The notes below the pieces were generated by a model. The model had not been told where the DNA came from, searched no databases, and was given only the letters and a program-made list of their open reading frames with translations. This document shows positions 23,837 through 34,900 of a stretch of 64,000 bases of DNA, in pieces. Source of the DNA: Hericium rajendrae (Eukaryota > Basidiomycota > Agaricomycetes > Russulales > Hericiaceae); contig CM065881.1 of assembly GCA_033439255.1 (NCBI GenBank), positions 2,542,001-2,606,000 of the forward strand. Direction: 5' to 3'. The translations under genes and the position numbers were made by a program. Within the stretch, counting starts at the first letter, position 1. Each line of letters starts with the position of its first letter.

Positions 23837-25102
23837 GGTAAGAGAATAAGGGTGTGATCACGTAGTTGGTGGTGCGCTCGATGCTACTATAGAATATATC
23901 GTGCGATGCGGTATGGTGTATGGAAGTGCGATGGATCCTGGCAGATGCGACGCGAGATAAGTCAGCCTCGCAAGGATCAATGCGCGCAGCACTTACCGCG
24001 CCACAAAATGTGGGGCTTTGGCTTGGACCAGAAACTAATCGGGAATAAGGGACAGCAGAGACACAGCGGCAAGTCGTGAGCAGGAACTGGGATTTGGAAA
24101 GATTGGTTGCGGCTGTGGGCGGGCTAGGGCACCGCTTCGATTTCCGGATCCGGCGTGCCGCAGTGTCTCTCCATTGACTCCGTCCCGCGACATCGACTCG
24201 TTCGCGAGCTTGGATCATTGGCGAGCGACTCGATGACCCTTTCATTCCAGGAATAACATCTGCAATGTATCCTCCGGCTACGTTCTCTGACTGATGTCAG
24301 ATCTCAGCGGTAGGAAGTTACGAATCCGAAGGCAGATCCTAAGTTGAAGGTGCAGTTGCCATCCTCAGCACCTGCGCCTGAAACCACTCTGAAGCCTCCC
24401 ATCCTCATGCCCAACTCGCAGCAAACCCAGATGACGTCGGACGATGATGTCCCCCTCGTAGATCTGCACCCTTTGCGGCCGAGCATGCCAAACCGAGCAT
24501 GGCCAAACCGTAGCCTACGCTGGCCAACGTTCGCCAGCGTCTTCGTCATTTCATCGTGGTTCAACTCGGACGGCAGCATCCCAAACCTACTCGGAACTGC
24601 GAGCACCACGGTGACCCAATACGGTACACGCGTCTGCCAGGAACAACGATGGGCAACGGCAAGCAGTGAGCTCACCCGGCGCCGGTGCGTCATCCTGTCT
24701 TCGTACGCGCGCCGAGTCAGCGCCGACATACGCGCACGAGCAGCTGCGCACGACTCAGAACTGCGCCGGTCCGCGCCGGGACATCCAGCTGAACCGCCAG
24801 TTAGTACGATGCGGGTTGTCTTCCCTGTAATGTAGCACTCCACCCCTGCGAACAAAGACTGCCTGTATCCAAAGGAATGAGGACCAAGAGCCGAATAAGA
24901 TACGCATAGATAACCCTCCAGATAGAAATATATTGCTATGCTATGTACGTGCACCGAGGCAATGCGGCATGCGAGTATGTAAATAAGTAGACGTGGTGAA
25001 GAATGTAGACACACAACAGCGAAGTAAAGACACAACAAAATAAAAACGACGGATACAATAACCAACCTAAATTTTGCGCGCAGAACACCGAGCCCACGCA
25101 CC
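23837..25102. other. Intergenic region, possible unrecognised ORFs
   Basis: About 1.3 kb between two minus-strand genes. Two overlapping open frames exist here: plus 24344..24835, which has no ATG at its start, and minus 24304..25185. Neither shows a domain, and only one of two antisense frames could be real. I see nothing I would call a gene. Confidence 0.4.
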
Positions 25103-25782
25103 TCACGACGTGCCCTCCCCCTCGCTCTCGGACCCCACGCGCAACACCTCCTCAAACCGCACCGCCTTGCGCTCCGCCGGGGCACCGACGACGCTCGCGC
25201 TCGTGCGCCGCCCGAACAGCAGGCGGCCCCAGCGCGGGCGCGCGCTCGACGGCGTCGGCGGCGCGCTGCTCGACGCGGCGGTCGACAGCGACGTCGCGGT
25301 GTCGAGCGTCGTGAGCGAGCTGCTCTGCGCCGTCATCGGCTGCTTCAGCGCGCTTCGTGCCGGCGGCGGCGGAGCGGCGGCGCGGTGCTGGGTCGTCGAG
25401 GTGATAACGAACGGGGTGAGGGCGATGCGGAGCGCGAGGACACGGTGTGGGTGTGGGTATGCGTGTGGGTGTGGACGTGCAGGTGCGCGAGGTGCGCGGG
25501 GATGTGCGGCGTGCGGGAGACGTGCAGGCCCATCGCGATCTGCTCGATGGTCGGGCGCGCCGCGGCGGGGTCGGCGCGGTAGCGGTGCGCGGGCGCGGGG
25601 TGCTGGCGTGCAGGGTTAGGGTGTTAGCGTCTGGGAGGAAAGGGGCTCACGGGGGGTTCGCGCTCTTTGGGCTTGGAGAAGGAGCGGCGGAGGGTGACGA
25701 GGAGCTTGGAAGGCGTGTGTCGGGTGCTGTAGAGGGGCGTGCGGGAGGAAGAGGAGGAGGGGTCGCTGCGAAGGGGGGTCAT
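25103..25782 (-). CDS. Small basidiomycete protein of unknown function with His-Thr repeat
   Basis: Three exons on the minus strand starting at 25782 (MTPLRSDPSSSSSRTPLYST). The first intron starts after KEREPP. The second is a 55-base GT-AG intron that joins a His-Thr repeat to HRAAAPPPPARSALKQP. The protein is small, basic at first and Ser/Pro/Ala-rich. It contains PTIEQIAMGLHVSRTPH, a block I recall from uncharacterised basidiomycete proteins, and ends with AERKAVRFEEVLRVGSESEGEGTS. The KAVRFEE stretch resembles an RVxF phosphatase-docking motif. The (HT) run is coded by a CACACC-type tandem repeat and may vary in length between strains. No function can be given. Transcription and splicing are inferred from frame continuity. 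Confidence 0.6.
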
Positions 25783-26654
25783 GATGGAGTCGTGGCGGGA
25801 GGTTGGGAGGGCGCGCTGGCAGGGATGGGAGGTGTATATATGGCGCTGTGGCCGCTGGCAGTGGATTGGCGGACACTGGTGCAAGCTAAACGGGTAAGGT
25901 TGGGGAGGCGTGAGCTTGGTAGTTACGGCAGCTGTTGGGGCTCGCACGATCAACAGCAACGGATCGAGAAAAGAACATACCAGCAGGCCGGACGTCCTCG
26001 AGAATATATGGAAAGAGGACTGACGGGCGTTTAGAGGAAGAACTCTACGTCAGAGGAGGAGGTGCCCGCAACGCGGAAGGGAGGCGAAAGCCAAAACGCC
26101 TTCTCGGCCGCATCCACCAAGTTCCAAATCGGCGCCAGCCAATCTCATCCGGCCTCGGGCGGTCCCGACCCCGACGTCTCTCCGATGTGGCGGTGCAGCA
26201 TCCCGCCGCCGTGTCTTTCACACCTCGTGCCCTCGTCGTGCTCATGCCACGGCAACCTTTGCCAGCCCAAAGACGTACAGCACCCGTGCCACTTCCACGA
26301 TGCGTGTCACTAAGTACCGGAGCTTCCGGTCATAACAAAGACTCATGGCAAAGCTGAACCCGCGTGAGCACATTGCAAACCCATTGACAAACACTGGGAG
26401 CAAGATCTGGGGAACAAGTGTTTCGTCCCACGCAAATCCATATACCGTGTTGCTGTATGTATGAGGTCTCATTTTGCTGTGCGAGTGCAGCAATATTACA
26501 GGAACGACAAAGCTTCGAGCCAGCCTCATAGACTAGAACTCTGTCATTGACAATGCGTAGTTAGTATTTCTACAGGCTGAACATTGAACTGGTATCTTCT
26601 ATTCATAGACCTGCACCTTGCCTGGTCTGCCTTCGCGTCTGTAATCTGGCCCAA
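25783..26654. other. Intergenic region
   Basis: Carries the 5' side of the small His-Thr protein gene and the 3' side of the carnitine acetyltransferase gene, both minus-strand. A TATATA stretch at about 25834..25842 lies about 55 bases upstream of the start at 25782 and may be its TATA box. A minus-strand frame (26242..26529) is open but unrecognised. Confidence 0.45.
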
Positions 26655-28933
26655 TCACAACTTTGCCTTTGGCCCCTCATACAGCGCCAACACATCGTCC
26701 GCCGCACGCAGAATCTCCTGCAAAAACTCAGCATTCGGCATCTCCGTGCGCGACGTGATCGTGAACTGCAAATAATCTGCCCGCCCTTGTCAGCCGCGGA
26801 CACGTAGGAAACGATCCGAAAAGCGCACCATCGAAGCCCGTCATGTACGCGACGCCGAACCCGTCGGGCACGACCTCGCCCCACCCGTACACCTCAAAGT
26901 GCCGCGAGAACACCGCGGACGTGCTCAGCACCCAGTAGCTCGAGCGCTTCACCAGCGCGTCGTCGAACACCGCCGGCGCCGGCTCACCCGGCTGCAGCGA
27001 CAGCTTCAGTCCTGCATCCGAGTACTTGAGCACGCGCAGCCCCGGAAGAAAAAACTGCGCACCAAGCATGTGGCGGTCCGCGCCGAGCCCCGCGCCCGCC
27101 TCTCGCGCAAGCTTTATATGCGTCTTCGCCGCCGCCTCGAACCGCACGCGCTGCTCCGCCCGCGGCGCCCCCTCCACCATCCCCTCCACGAAGGCCTCGC
27201 TCTCCGGGCTCACGACGCGGATCACCTCCGTCCGCCCGCGCGCAAACCGCCGCGTCGTCGCCGCCTCATACGTCCCGCCAGGCCGGTACCGCCAGTGCGC
27301 GGGGATCGCGCGCATAGCGCAGGCGCGCGTACGCGAGCTGCACGACGAGCTGCGCCCACGCATCAGGCGACACGCCACAGGCCTTGATCGCCGCCTTCCC
27401 GTACGTCGTGCGTCCGATGTTCAGCGTCTGGCCCTCCACCAGCGCGCGCGCCTCGCCCTCCGCGCGCGCAATCGCGCTCTGCGTCTGCGCATCGACCGCC
27501 CAGCGCAGCTCGCGCGGGCCCGCGACGCCGCCGGCGGGCGTGGGCGCGCCGTGGTCGAACGCGGGGTCCTCGAGGCGCGTCGCCATCCAGTCGCACAGCG
27601 TCACCGTCGGCGTGCCGTCCATGACCGAGTGCTCGCCCATGATCCCCGCCGCGCCGTTGTCGCACACGACGAGCTGCACGGGCTTGTCGACCCAGCGGTT
27701 GCGCAGCCCGAGCGCGCCGGGGCCGTGCGCGCCGTGCCACAGCACGCGCGAGAAGTCGACCGGGTCGGACGGCGCGGCAGCGTCCAGGCAGAGCACGAAC
27801 GCCGCGCTGTGCAGCGTGCGCAGGTGCGCCGCATTTTCGCCGGCGACGCGAGCAGGTGCTGCAGGTCCTGCGCCCAGGTGTCGCGATTGGACGCGGTCAG
27901 CACGCCGACACCCTCCCCGGGGCCGGCGGCATCACTCGCCTTGATGATATGGTCCAGTTGTCTGCACGCGGCCGGCATGAGGGAAGGCAAAGCGGAGAAA
28001 GCGGAAGGACGTACGCTTGCAGTTCTGCGGTACTGAGGATGCGCCCGTCCTGCGTGGCCTGCAGTTCCCAGAACCGGCCGTCGCGCAGGACGACGATGTG
28101 CCCGGTCAGACCCTCCTCCTCTGGGCGGGCGTGGGTCACGCTCCAGTCGAGCCCGTCTCGGTGCCGGGCACGCGGCAGCAGTCGAACATCCACCTGCGAA
28201 ATCGTGGGTATAGACTCAGTGAATATGTAAGACGGGAGGCGCACCTGAAGGTGTCCATGCAGAACGGGCCTTCCTTCGTGCCCTCCTGCGGGACTTCAGA
28301 CCGATAGAGCGCACGCCGGAAAAACAGCGCTGCGCGAGTGAGCGCAGCCGCGCGGTGGATAGGATCCTGCCCTCTATGCGCCTCCCGATGGAAACCATCT
28401 GCAGACCCAACTCAATCTCACACAAGTAACCACATCTAGACGGGACACGCACAGTAATACGACACATTCACAACGACCTGCCGCATCGTTCAGCACGCGC
28501 CGCGCCGCGTGAGAGCACAAGCACGCACCGAGTCGCGGTACCCAAGGTACGCCAGATCATCCCACCACTCCTCAAGCCACGACGCGCGCCCCGTCTCCTC
28601 CCGCCGCGCCTCCAAGCGCGCCTGCAGCCGCTCTCCGACGCCGCCCGCGCGCCCAAACTCGTCGATCTTCGCCTTCGCGGCCGCGAGCTCAGTAGAATCG
28701 CGCGCCAGCGGCGCAAGCGACGTCGCGAGCTTGTCCAGTGTCGCGCGTAGTGGCGGGACGGGCAGACGCGGGAGGTTATGCGTCTCAGCGAAGGTGCCCG
28801 TGTGCGGGTTCGGCGTCGGCGCGAGGGCCTTCCAGTTCTTCGGGCGCGGGGCGGGCGGGATCGTCGGCATGGTCGCGCGGCGGGTGCTAGTGCTGGCGAT
28901 GCTGCGTGCCAGGCGTGGGAAGCGTGTGTGCAT
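26655..28933 (-). CDS. CAT2: Carnitine O-acetyltransferase, mitochondrial and peroxisomal
   Basis: Transfers acetyl groups between CoA and carnitine, so acetyl units made in peroxisomes or cytosol can enter mitochondria. Family blocks in order: WLEEWWDDLAYLGYRDS, VVVNVSYY, RAALFFRRALY, GPFCMDTFRWMFDCCRVPG, IVVLRDGRFWEL, GVGVLTASNRDTWAQDL, the active-site block GEHSVMDGTPT with the catalytic His, GTYEAATTRRFARGRTEVIR, SSYWVLSTSA and GFGVAYM. It ends in AKL, a type-1 peroxisomal signal. The first ATG (28933) opens an Arg/Ser-rich presequence (MHTRFPRLARSIASTSTRRA) and the next ATG (28870) would remove it, the same arrangement as yeast Cat2. Two opposite frame shifts bracket the active-site region (about 27838..27846 and 27285..27335); both flanks and centre are conserved, so I read them as sequence errors. 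Confidence 0.88.
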
Positions 28934-29474
28934 CGTATAGTCTTCAACGAGGGTGCATGCTCTGAGCTTTATATTCGGTGGTGGTGTGTACGCGGCGGGG
29001 TGATCGGATTCAGGATGCGGGGTGAGGTCGGTCACACGTGATTCTGGGGTAGGCGCACCGGCTCAGCCAAGGCCCATCTTGAGTCCTCGATAACAGTCGC
29101 CGGTGGACACGCGGGGCAGGATACGTTACGATACTTGTAGCCAAGAGGGCGATGCGATACAATACAAATGCGCAACTAGGATATATGGATGCAGGTGCCT
29201 TCAACATGATGTGACAACAGAGACGACTCGTGAGATATATACTATGGCGACAAACAACATTGGCACAGGCGAAAGCAGATGATATAATAACACCCTCGGT
29301 ATCGCGAGAGGGACGGGATTGATTAGGTGGAGGAGAGGGAGGGGCATTCAGTAAGGCGCGTGCGTGCAGGTGATGGAATGCGAGTTAGACATGGCGTGAG
29401 GGCTCGATGAGCAATGATCATGCGTAAAGGACGAAGATGCATGCGAGAAAAGAAAGAAAGCATGCGGCGACATG
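28934..29474. other. Spacer between carnitine acetyltransferase and ROM2
   Basis: Holds the promoter of the acetyltransferase and the 3' end of ROM2, both minus-strand. No gene or repeat seen. Confidence 0.5.
28967..28973 (-). promoter_or_regulatory. Possible TATA box of the carnitine acetyltransferase gene
   Basis: On the minus strand the sequence reads TATAAAG about 35 bases upstream of the first ATG at 28933. That would leave a very short leader. If transcripts start between the two ATGs they would encode the form without the mitochondrial presequence. Confidence 0.35.
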
Positions 29475-32400
29475 CTACTGCGGAAGTGCCATCCTGAGCG
29501 TCAGCACCCTGTCGTCTGACACCATCAGGATCTCATCGCGTCCCGCCATACCGCCAACGGCACCGAATTGAGCATTCGGATGCTGCACCGGGTACGGCGG
29601 CATCCCGTACGCGCCGTGCATCGATTGCATCGACTGGCGTCCGCCGTGATGCGGTGAAGACGGCGGTGTATCCGTGAACAGGCAGCGCAAATTGTTGCCT
29701 TGGATCACCTGCGACATGGACCCGGTCTCGACGTTCCGGATCTCGACGAAAGTGGGCTCGAAGGCCAAGACGTAGGGGTAGTGCAGGGCTGGGGATGGTA
29801 GGTCAATGCTGTTTGACAAGGCCCAGAAGCTAAACCATACCAAACCCTGTTGGAGACCCCTCCCAATGCACCATGAAGTCTCTCCGCGATCTCCATCCAT
29901 TACGATTGATATAGAACGCGAACTCTGCTCATCATGAGCAACTGCCGTAGTCTTTAATGAAATACTACGCACCGTCGTAGCACAGTAAGAACTCGTTCTC
30001 GATGCGGTATATTGCCATCGGCTTCGGCTTTGCACCATCCCCGCGCCGGCGTACAAACTCAAGCGATTCATCCCCAGGATCAAGCAAGCCCTGCGTGTCG
30101 AGCGTCTCCGGATCAATGATCTCGAAACCGTTCACGCACGCCACGCAAAGCTTGGTCTTCAGGAAATGAATGGAGCTGCTCTGCACCGGGATGTAAAACT
30201 CCTTGTACGGCCGCAGGGTGTCGTTGCCGCCCTGCAGCAGCTTACGGAACGTCGGTTTACTGCGGCCGCGGATGTTCTGGTCGATGGGCTCGAGAATCTT
30301 GATGGTGCTCGACAACGGGCTCGTCTTTACGACGCACACGAACGTCCGTCCGATGCACGTCCCCGTTTTGAAGAACGAGCTGTGCGACGCGATGCGTTTC
30401 GCGCGTTTAAGGCCCGCCATAGGGTCAATGGGGTCGAGTGCATCAAGAGGGAAGGTGATTACTTGGCCCTCTGGTAAAGGATATCACTGTCAGGGAAGGT
30501 TGAGGTAAGAAGGATGGTGTCACCCACCGGAAAGAACGATCAAGAGTCCATAATCATCAAGAACGTCGACCTGGACGACATCGGTCAGAGCCAAGACTTT
30601 CATAGGGCCTTTGTTCTGTTCTCGCAGGTCCGAGAAGTAGACGCCATCTCCGGTTCCATAAACGACCTTCCTCCCGCCACCTGCAGGCAAACGATAAGCA
30701 CAGATCGAACAATCACAATGGGGCAAGACACGCACTGAATGGCACCGCACACGTCACCGTATTCACGCCCGTGAAGAACCCCTCGCTCAGCGTATCCATG
30801 TCAAAGAACCCGCTGCGCGCGCGCATGACCTCCTGCTGCCGCACGATGCTCTCCACCCACTTGCGATGGCTCACAAACGTGCTCGCCCACAGCGTCATCT
30901 GGTAGTACTTGCGCCCAAGATGCACGAACGTGATCGAAAACGCGTTCTTGCCGCCGCCCTCGGGCTTGGCGACAACCGCAGGGGGATACGGAAACGAGTT
31001 CCGCGGCTGTAGCTTGCCAGGGCGCCCGAGGCGCGTGACGGTGCCTGCGTTGGGATTGTATGTATTGCCATGCTCGTCCGTTGCGGCGATGAATAGGAGT
31101 TCTAAAGGTATTGGCTGTAGAATGATGAGAACAAAACACACTGAATGAAACCACCATGCTTACCCTACGATAGACTTTATATTGCTCGCCTTTGCTCTTC
31201 TGCTTGACCATAAGCAGCGCGTGATCAAACAAAAATACCTGCAGCTCCCCGCTGTCGCCCTGCGTCCTCCTTCTGAGCGCACCCTTGTAGATCAGCTCTC
31301 TGCCCTCATCCTTCAGCCTCAGATCCTATGTAAAAACACGTTCAGGCGCTCCTCATGTTCAAATGCGAAAATAAATGCACTTACCACTTGCTCTCCCGGC
31401 CTGAACACCAGCTGCTGATCGAGCTGCAGCAGGTTGAACCTGTTCTCCGCTTTGCCTGTCTGCAGATTGACCTCGGCGAGGAATTCGCGGACAAGCGCGA
31501 CGACTTTCGGAATGTTCTCCTTATCCGGGCTGTCGTCCGGCGTGTGCTTCAGAACAGCCTCAAGCAAAAGCGGGTATCGTGCAAGTCGCGTCGTCGGCTT
31601 CGTGAGGTAGCCATTGAGCTCTAGCTTCCGTGATTCCTTGCGACGTTCGGTTTCCTGGTATCCCAGACAATCAGCCACCATCCCGCAAGATCGACGTGCA
31701 TTGCAAACCCACATCCACAAACTGTGCGAATGCCGGATTCGCGGCCTTCTCTTTCTCGAACTCATACTTCCCGTACAGCTGGTGCGCGCCGTACGACACG
31801 AACGGCCCGAAGTGCGGCACCGCATCGAGAAAGATGTCGGCGATGGTCTCGACGACGGCGTACGACTTTGCCGCTTGTTCAGCGCGTCGCGCAGACGCGT
31901 ATTGACCGCGATGATATCGTGCACGTTCCAGAACACCTGCTCGATGAAGTCGGCGCGCCGCTGCTCGGGTATGATATCCGACGACTTGAGCGGGGTCACC
32001 CAGAGCTACAGGTACGCAGGATCAGCATACAGCCATAGCGCAGCACCGGCCCAGGCCTAGAGATGGAAAGGAAGCAACGTACATCTCGCAAGTATTCCAT
32101 ATCCCGTACGAAATCCCGTTCCGTATAAATAACCTCGTTGATCGCCTCCTGTCTCCTCTTCTCCGCATCGCTCACGCTGTTCACGATTTCGGCAGGCACC
32201 GAATGTATCCAAAGTTGCCCCGCCTCCACAAAGCCTATCTCCCCGCCCTCAGGGCCATCCTCGTCGGTCTTGCCCTCGGCCCCTTCTGTGCCCACGCCCC
32301 CTTCCAGCCCAGAGCTCAGACCCGGCTGCGGCTTCATGTTCAGTCGCGCCTGCTGCTCGAGCCGCCGCGGGCACGTGATGCTGTAGCACAGCTGGTCGCG

Positions 32401-34900
32401 CGTGCACGTCGGCGAGTAGCAGTCCGTCAACAGCGTGAACACGCCCGTCGGCAACGGCACCTCGTCCGACGCCGCCGCGGCCTTCGCCTTCTCGTCCGCC
32501 TTTGCTGGCAGCGGCGGCGGCGATGGCGAGTTGCCTGGGCTGTCTCGATCCCGTTGGTCTGACTCCGTCGACGGCTCGTTGGATGGCGACTCGCTCCCGT
32601 GCGTCACTGCGCTCTCCGGGCGCCCAGGCAACGCCTTCTCCTGCGCGCCCGCCTCGCCGTCCTCACGCGGCCCGTGCTCTCCGGCAAGCACGGTCTCGGC
32701 GCTCACGAATGGGCTTACGACGCCCCGCTTGAACTGATATAGGTCGCCTGCGCTATCACGAAGCCGGTGATCGTACGTCACAGCGTGGAACCACTTCTGC
32801 GCGTCCAGCGCGCGGCCGAGGAGCAAGGCAAGATTGCGATCCGTCGTCTTGATGATATATGCAAGCTTGTCGACCGCTTGCCGTCCATCGAAGGAGGAGG
32901 TGTACGTGAGTCCATCCTTGACGCGGTCGGCGAGGGTGATGCGCGTGCGGAACGCCGCGGCGACGCGCGACAGCAATGCAGGGTAAACGGTGGGCGTGCG
33001 GCGGGGACGCTGCCCGGGGAGAGTAGGCAGCACCGACTTGTGCCTCGAGGAGGGCGATGGTGTCGAATTACGTTGAGCTTCAGTAAGCAGGGCCGAGCGT
33101 ACGCGAGCAGAACTGGTTGCGGCAGACATGGAGCGAGAACGATCTTGTTGCGAGGCACGGTCACGAGCACGAATGGAGCCTGCGCCAGCAGTGGTGCCGG
33201 ACATAATGGACAAACTGCTGGGGGCTGTCCGCGCGGACTCGGAGGAGCGGCGAGATGTGGTGGCGCTGCTGGTCTGCGAGAATGTGCTGGCACTCCCTCC
33301 TGAGTCAAGTGGTGGACGGACAACAGATGACGACGCTGGGGAACCCATTGGTGCATTGTGGTACTGATTTTGGTTCTGCATTATTGCTGTGTTGAGCTGC
33401 AGTGGATAGGGCCGTGCGCCGCCGTTATGATGCATCTGTGAGGGTGCAGGTGAGGTATTAGGGCTAGAATGTGGTGCATAGCTAGAAGACCGGTCAGAAG
33501 CGGCGGAATGAACCGAAAGCGCATCTTGGGGGGATGGGCCAGGCATAGGGGAGGTGGAGTGACGGTGATTGGGTGGGTAGAGGGATGAAGGGTGGGGTGT
33601 GGATGGGGTGGCTGCTGGTGCGAATATGGTTGTTGATAGTACTGGTGTTGGACATACGCTGCATGGAAGAAAGCAGTCAGCGATTGTCGTATAGTCAGAC
33701 AGTATGAGAAAGGAAAGGGACGAGAGATCTACAGGTAGCAGGAAGACACTAGGCTGCTCGTTCCGAACTCCAGCGCTTCTCCATCAGGATAAGTAAAGAC
33801 AGCGGTGCAGACGATAACGAGCCAATGGAGTCTAAACTTCCGTCAGGGTTCTACAGTTCATTCCGGCGTGATGACAAGCAATCACAGATGGCAAGAACGC
33901 AGCCAGCATGAGCAGATTCATTGCTAGAGGGAGGAAGAAAGCACGCCAGTTATTGTGCGTACAGCTCCCGATACACGGCTGCTCCGCATGCCCGCATGTC
34001 CAGACGGACCTCAGGCACTTCCGAACAAAGGCCATCTCATAGACATGTCTGGGTCGACTTGGTTCCATGACGCACTCCAAGTGAAGCATGTATCGTGAAA
34101 GATATAAAAGAGCTGAACGTACGCTGATGGTTCGACGACGATTCGTGCGCCCAAGGCAGCTCCGACGCACTCTCATCGCTCGGGCTACTACCTCCATCCG
34201 CATCCTCCGTAAAATCAATGCCAAGCCTTCCGTTGTCCGCATCGATGTTCAAGCCTATGCGTGGAGCATCATGCGCGCCGTTATGTTGCCCTCGAGGGCC
34301 CATAGGGGAAGAGAGGTAGATGTGAGCTTGGTAGGCCTGGGCTGGGGTAAGTCCCTGGCGGGTGAGAGCCTCGATATTCGCATCTGGAGAGTCTTCGGGC
34401 TGAGGAATGGCGGCGGCAATTCCGTGACCGTGGGGATTGCTTGTGATGGAATGTGAATGTGAATGGGTGGACGGCGGTGCCGGCGGGTACGGACTTGGAT
34501 TTGGTGATGCGTACGCCTGATAGGTCGGTTGCTGATAGACGGAATATTGAGACGGTTGCAGCGAGGGGCTATAATACGATTGAGGGTAATCGGGATGCGC
34601 ATGGTGAGCAGGAGCGGGTTGAGGCGCGAGATAGGGCTGCTGGAGGGCGCCATTGGAAGCGTAAGACGAGGCATAAGATGTGCGCCGATCAGCGGCTGTC
34701 TGATATTGCTGCTGCTGTTGCTGAGGATACGGATACTGGTTGCCGAGGGCGGGATAGTGCGACGACCGGGTGGAGGCAGAGTAGGAAAGGTTGGCACCTG
34801 GCGGCGGGGCGGAGGTAACATGGTGGGAGGGGCGACCAAAGATGGATTCGTAGGCGGCGTGGCGTTTGTCTGGCTGACGAGGACCGAGGGGTTTGTCCAT
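29475..34900 (-). CDS. ROM2: Rho1 guanine nucleotide exchange factor (DEP, DH, PH, CNH domains)
   Basis: Activates the GTPase Rho1 at the plasma membrane, driving cell-wall synthesis and the protein kinase C integrity pathway. The start at 34900 gives the conserved basidiomycete N-terminus MDKPLGPRQPDKRHAAYESIFG. A Gln/Pro/Ser/His-rich disordered region (including a run of six Gln) and LTRQGLTPAQAYQA follow, then ELPWAHE. A DEP domain spans YPALLSRVAAAFRTRITL to DLYQFKRGVVSPF. The DH domain starts at QEAINEVIYTERDFVRDMEY and contains PLLLEAVLKHTP. A PH domain follows (LIYKGALRRRTQ, LFDHALLMVKQKS), and a C-terminal CNH domain occupies about 30700..29475 (VVYGTGDGVYFSDLRE, FVCVVKTSPLSSTIKI). 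An AAA run on the minus strand (31867..31869) appears one base short inside the DH domain. Exons between about 34126 and 33660 are not resolved. Confidence 0.88.

Noticed and set aside
24304-25185. Long minus frame and an overlapping plus frame (24344..24835)
   Set aside because: They are antisense to each other, neither has a motif, and the plus frame lacks an ATG start; GC-rich sequence gives such frames by chance.
26242-26529. Minus frame with hydrophobic segments between two genes
   Set aside because: Looks vaguely membrane-like, but there are no conserved motifs or supporting exons; left as intergenic.
27026-28036. 336-residue plus frame opposite carnitine acetyltransferase
   Set aside because: Arg/Ala-rich shadow frame; the minus strand carries the conserved acyltransferase.
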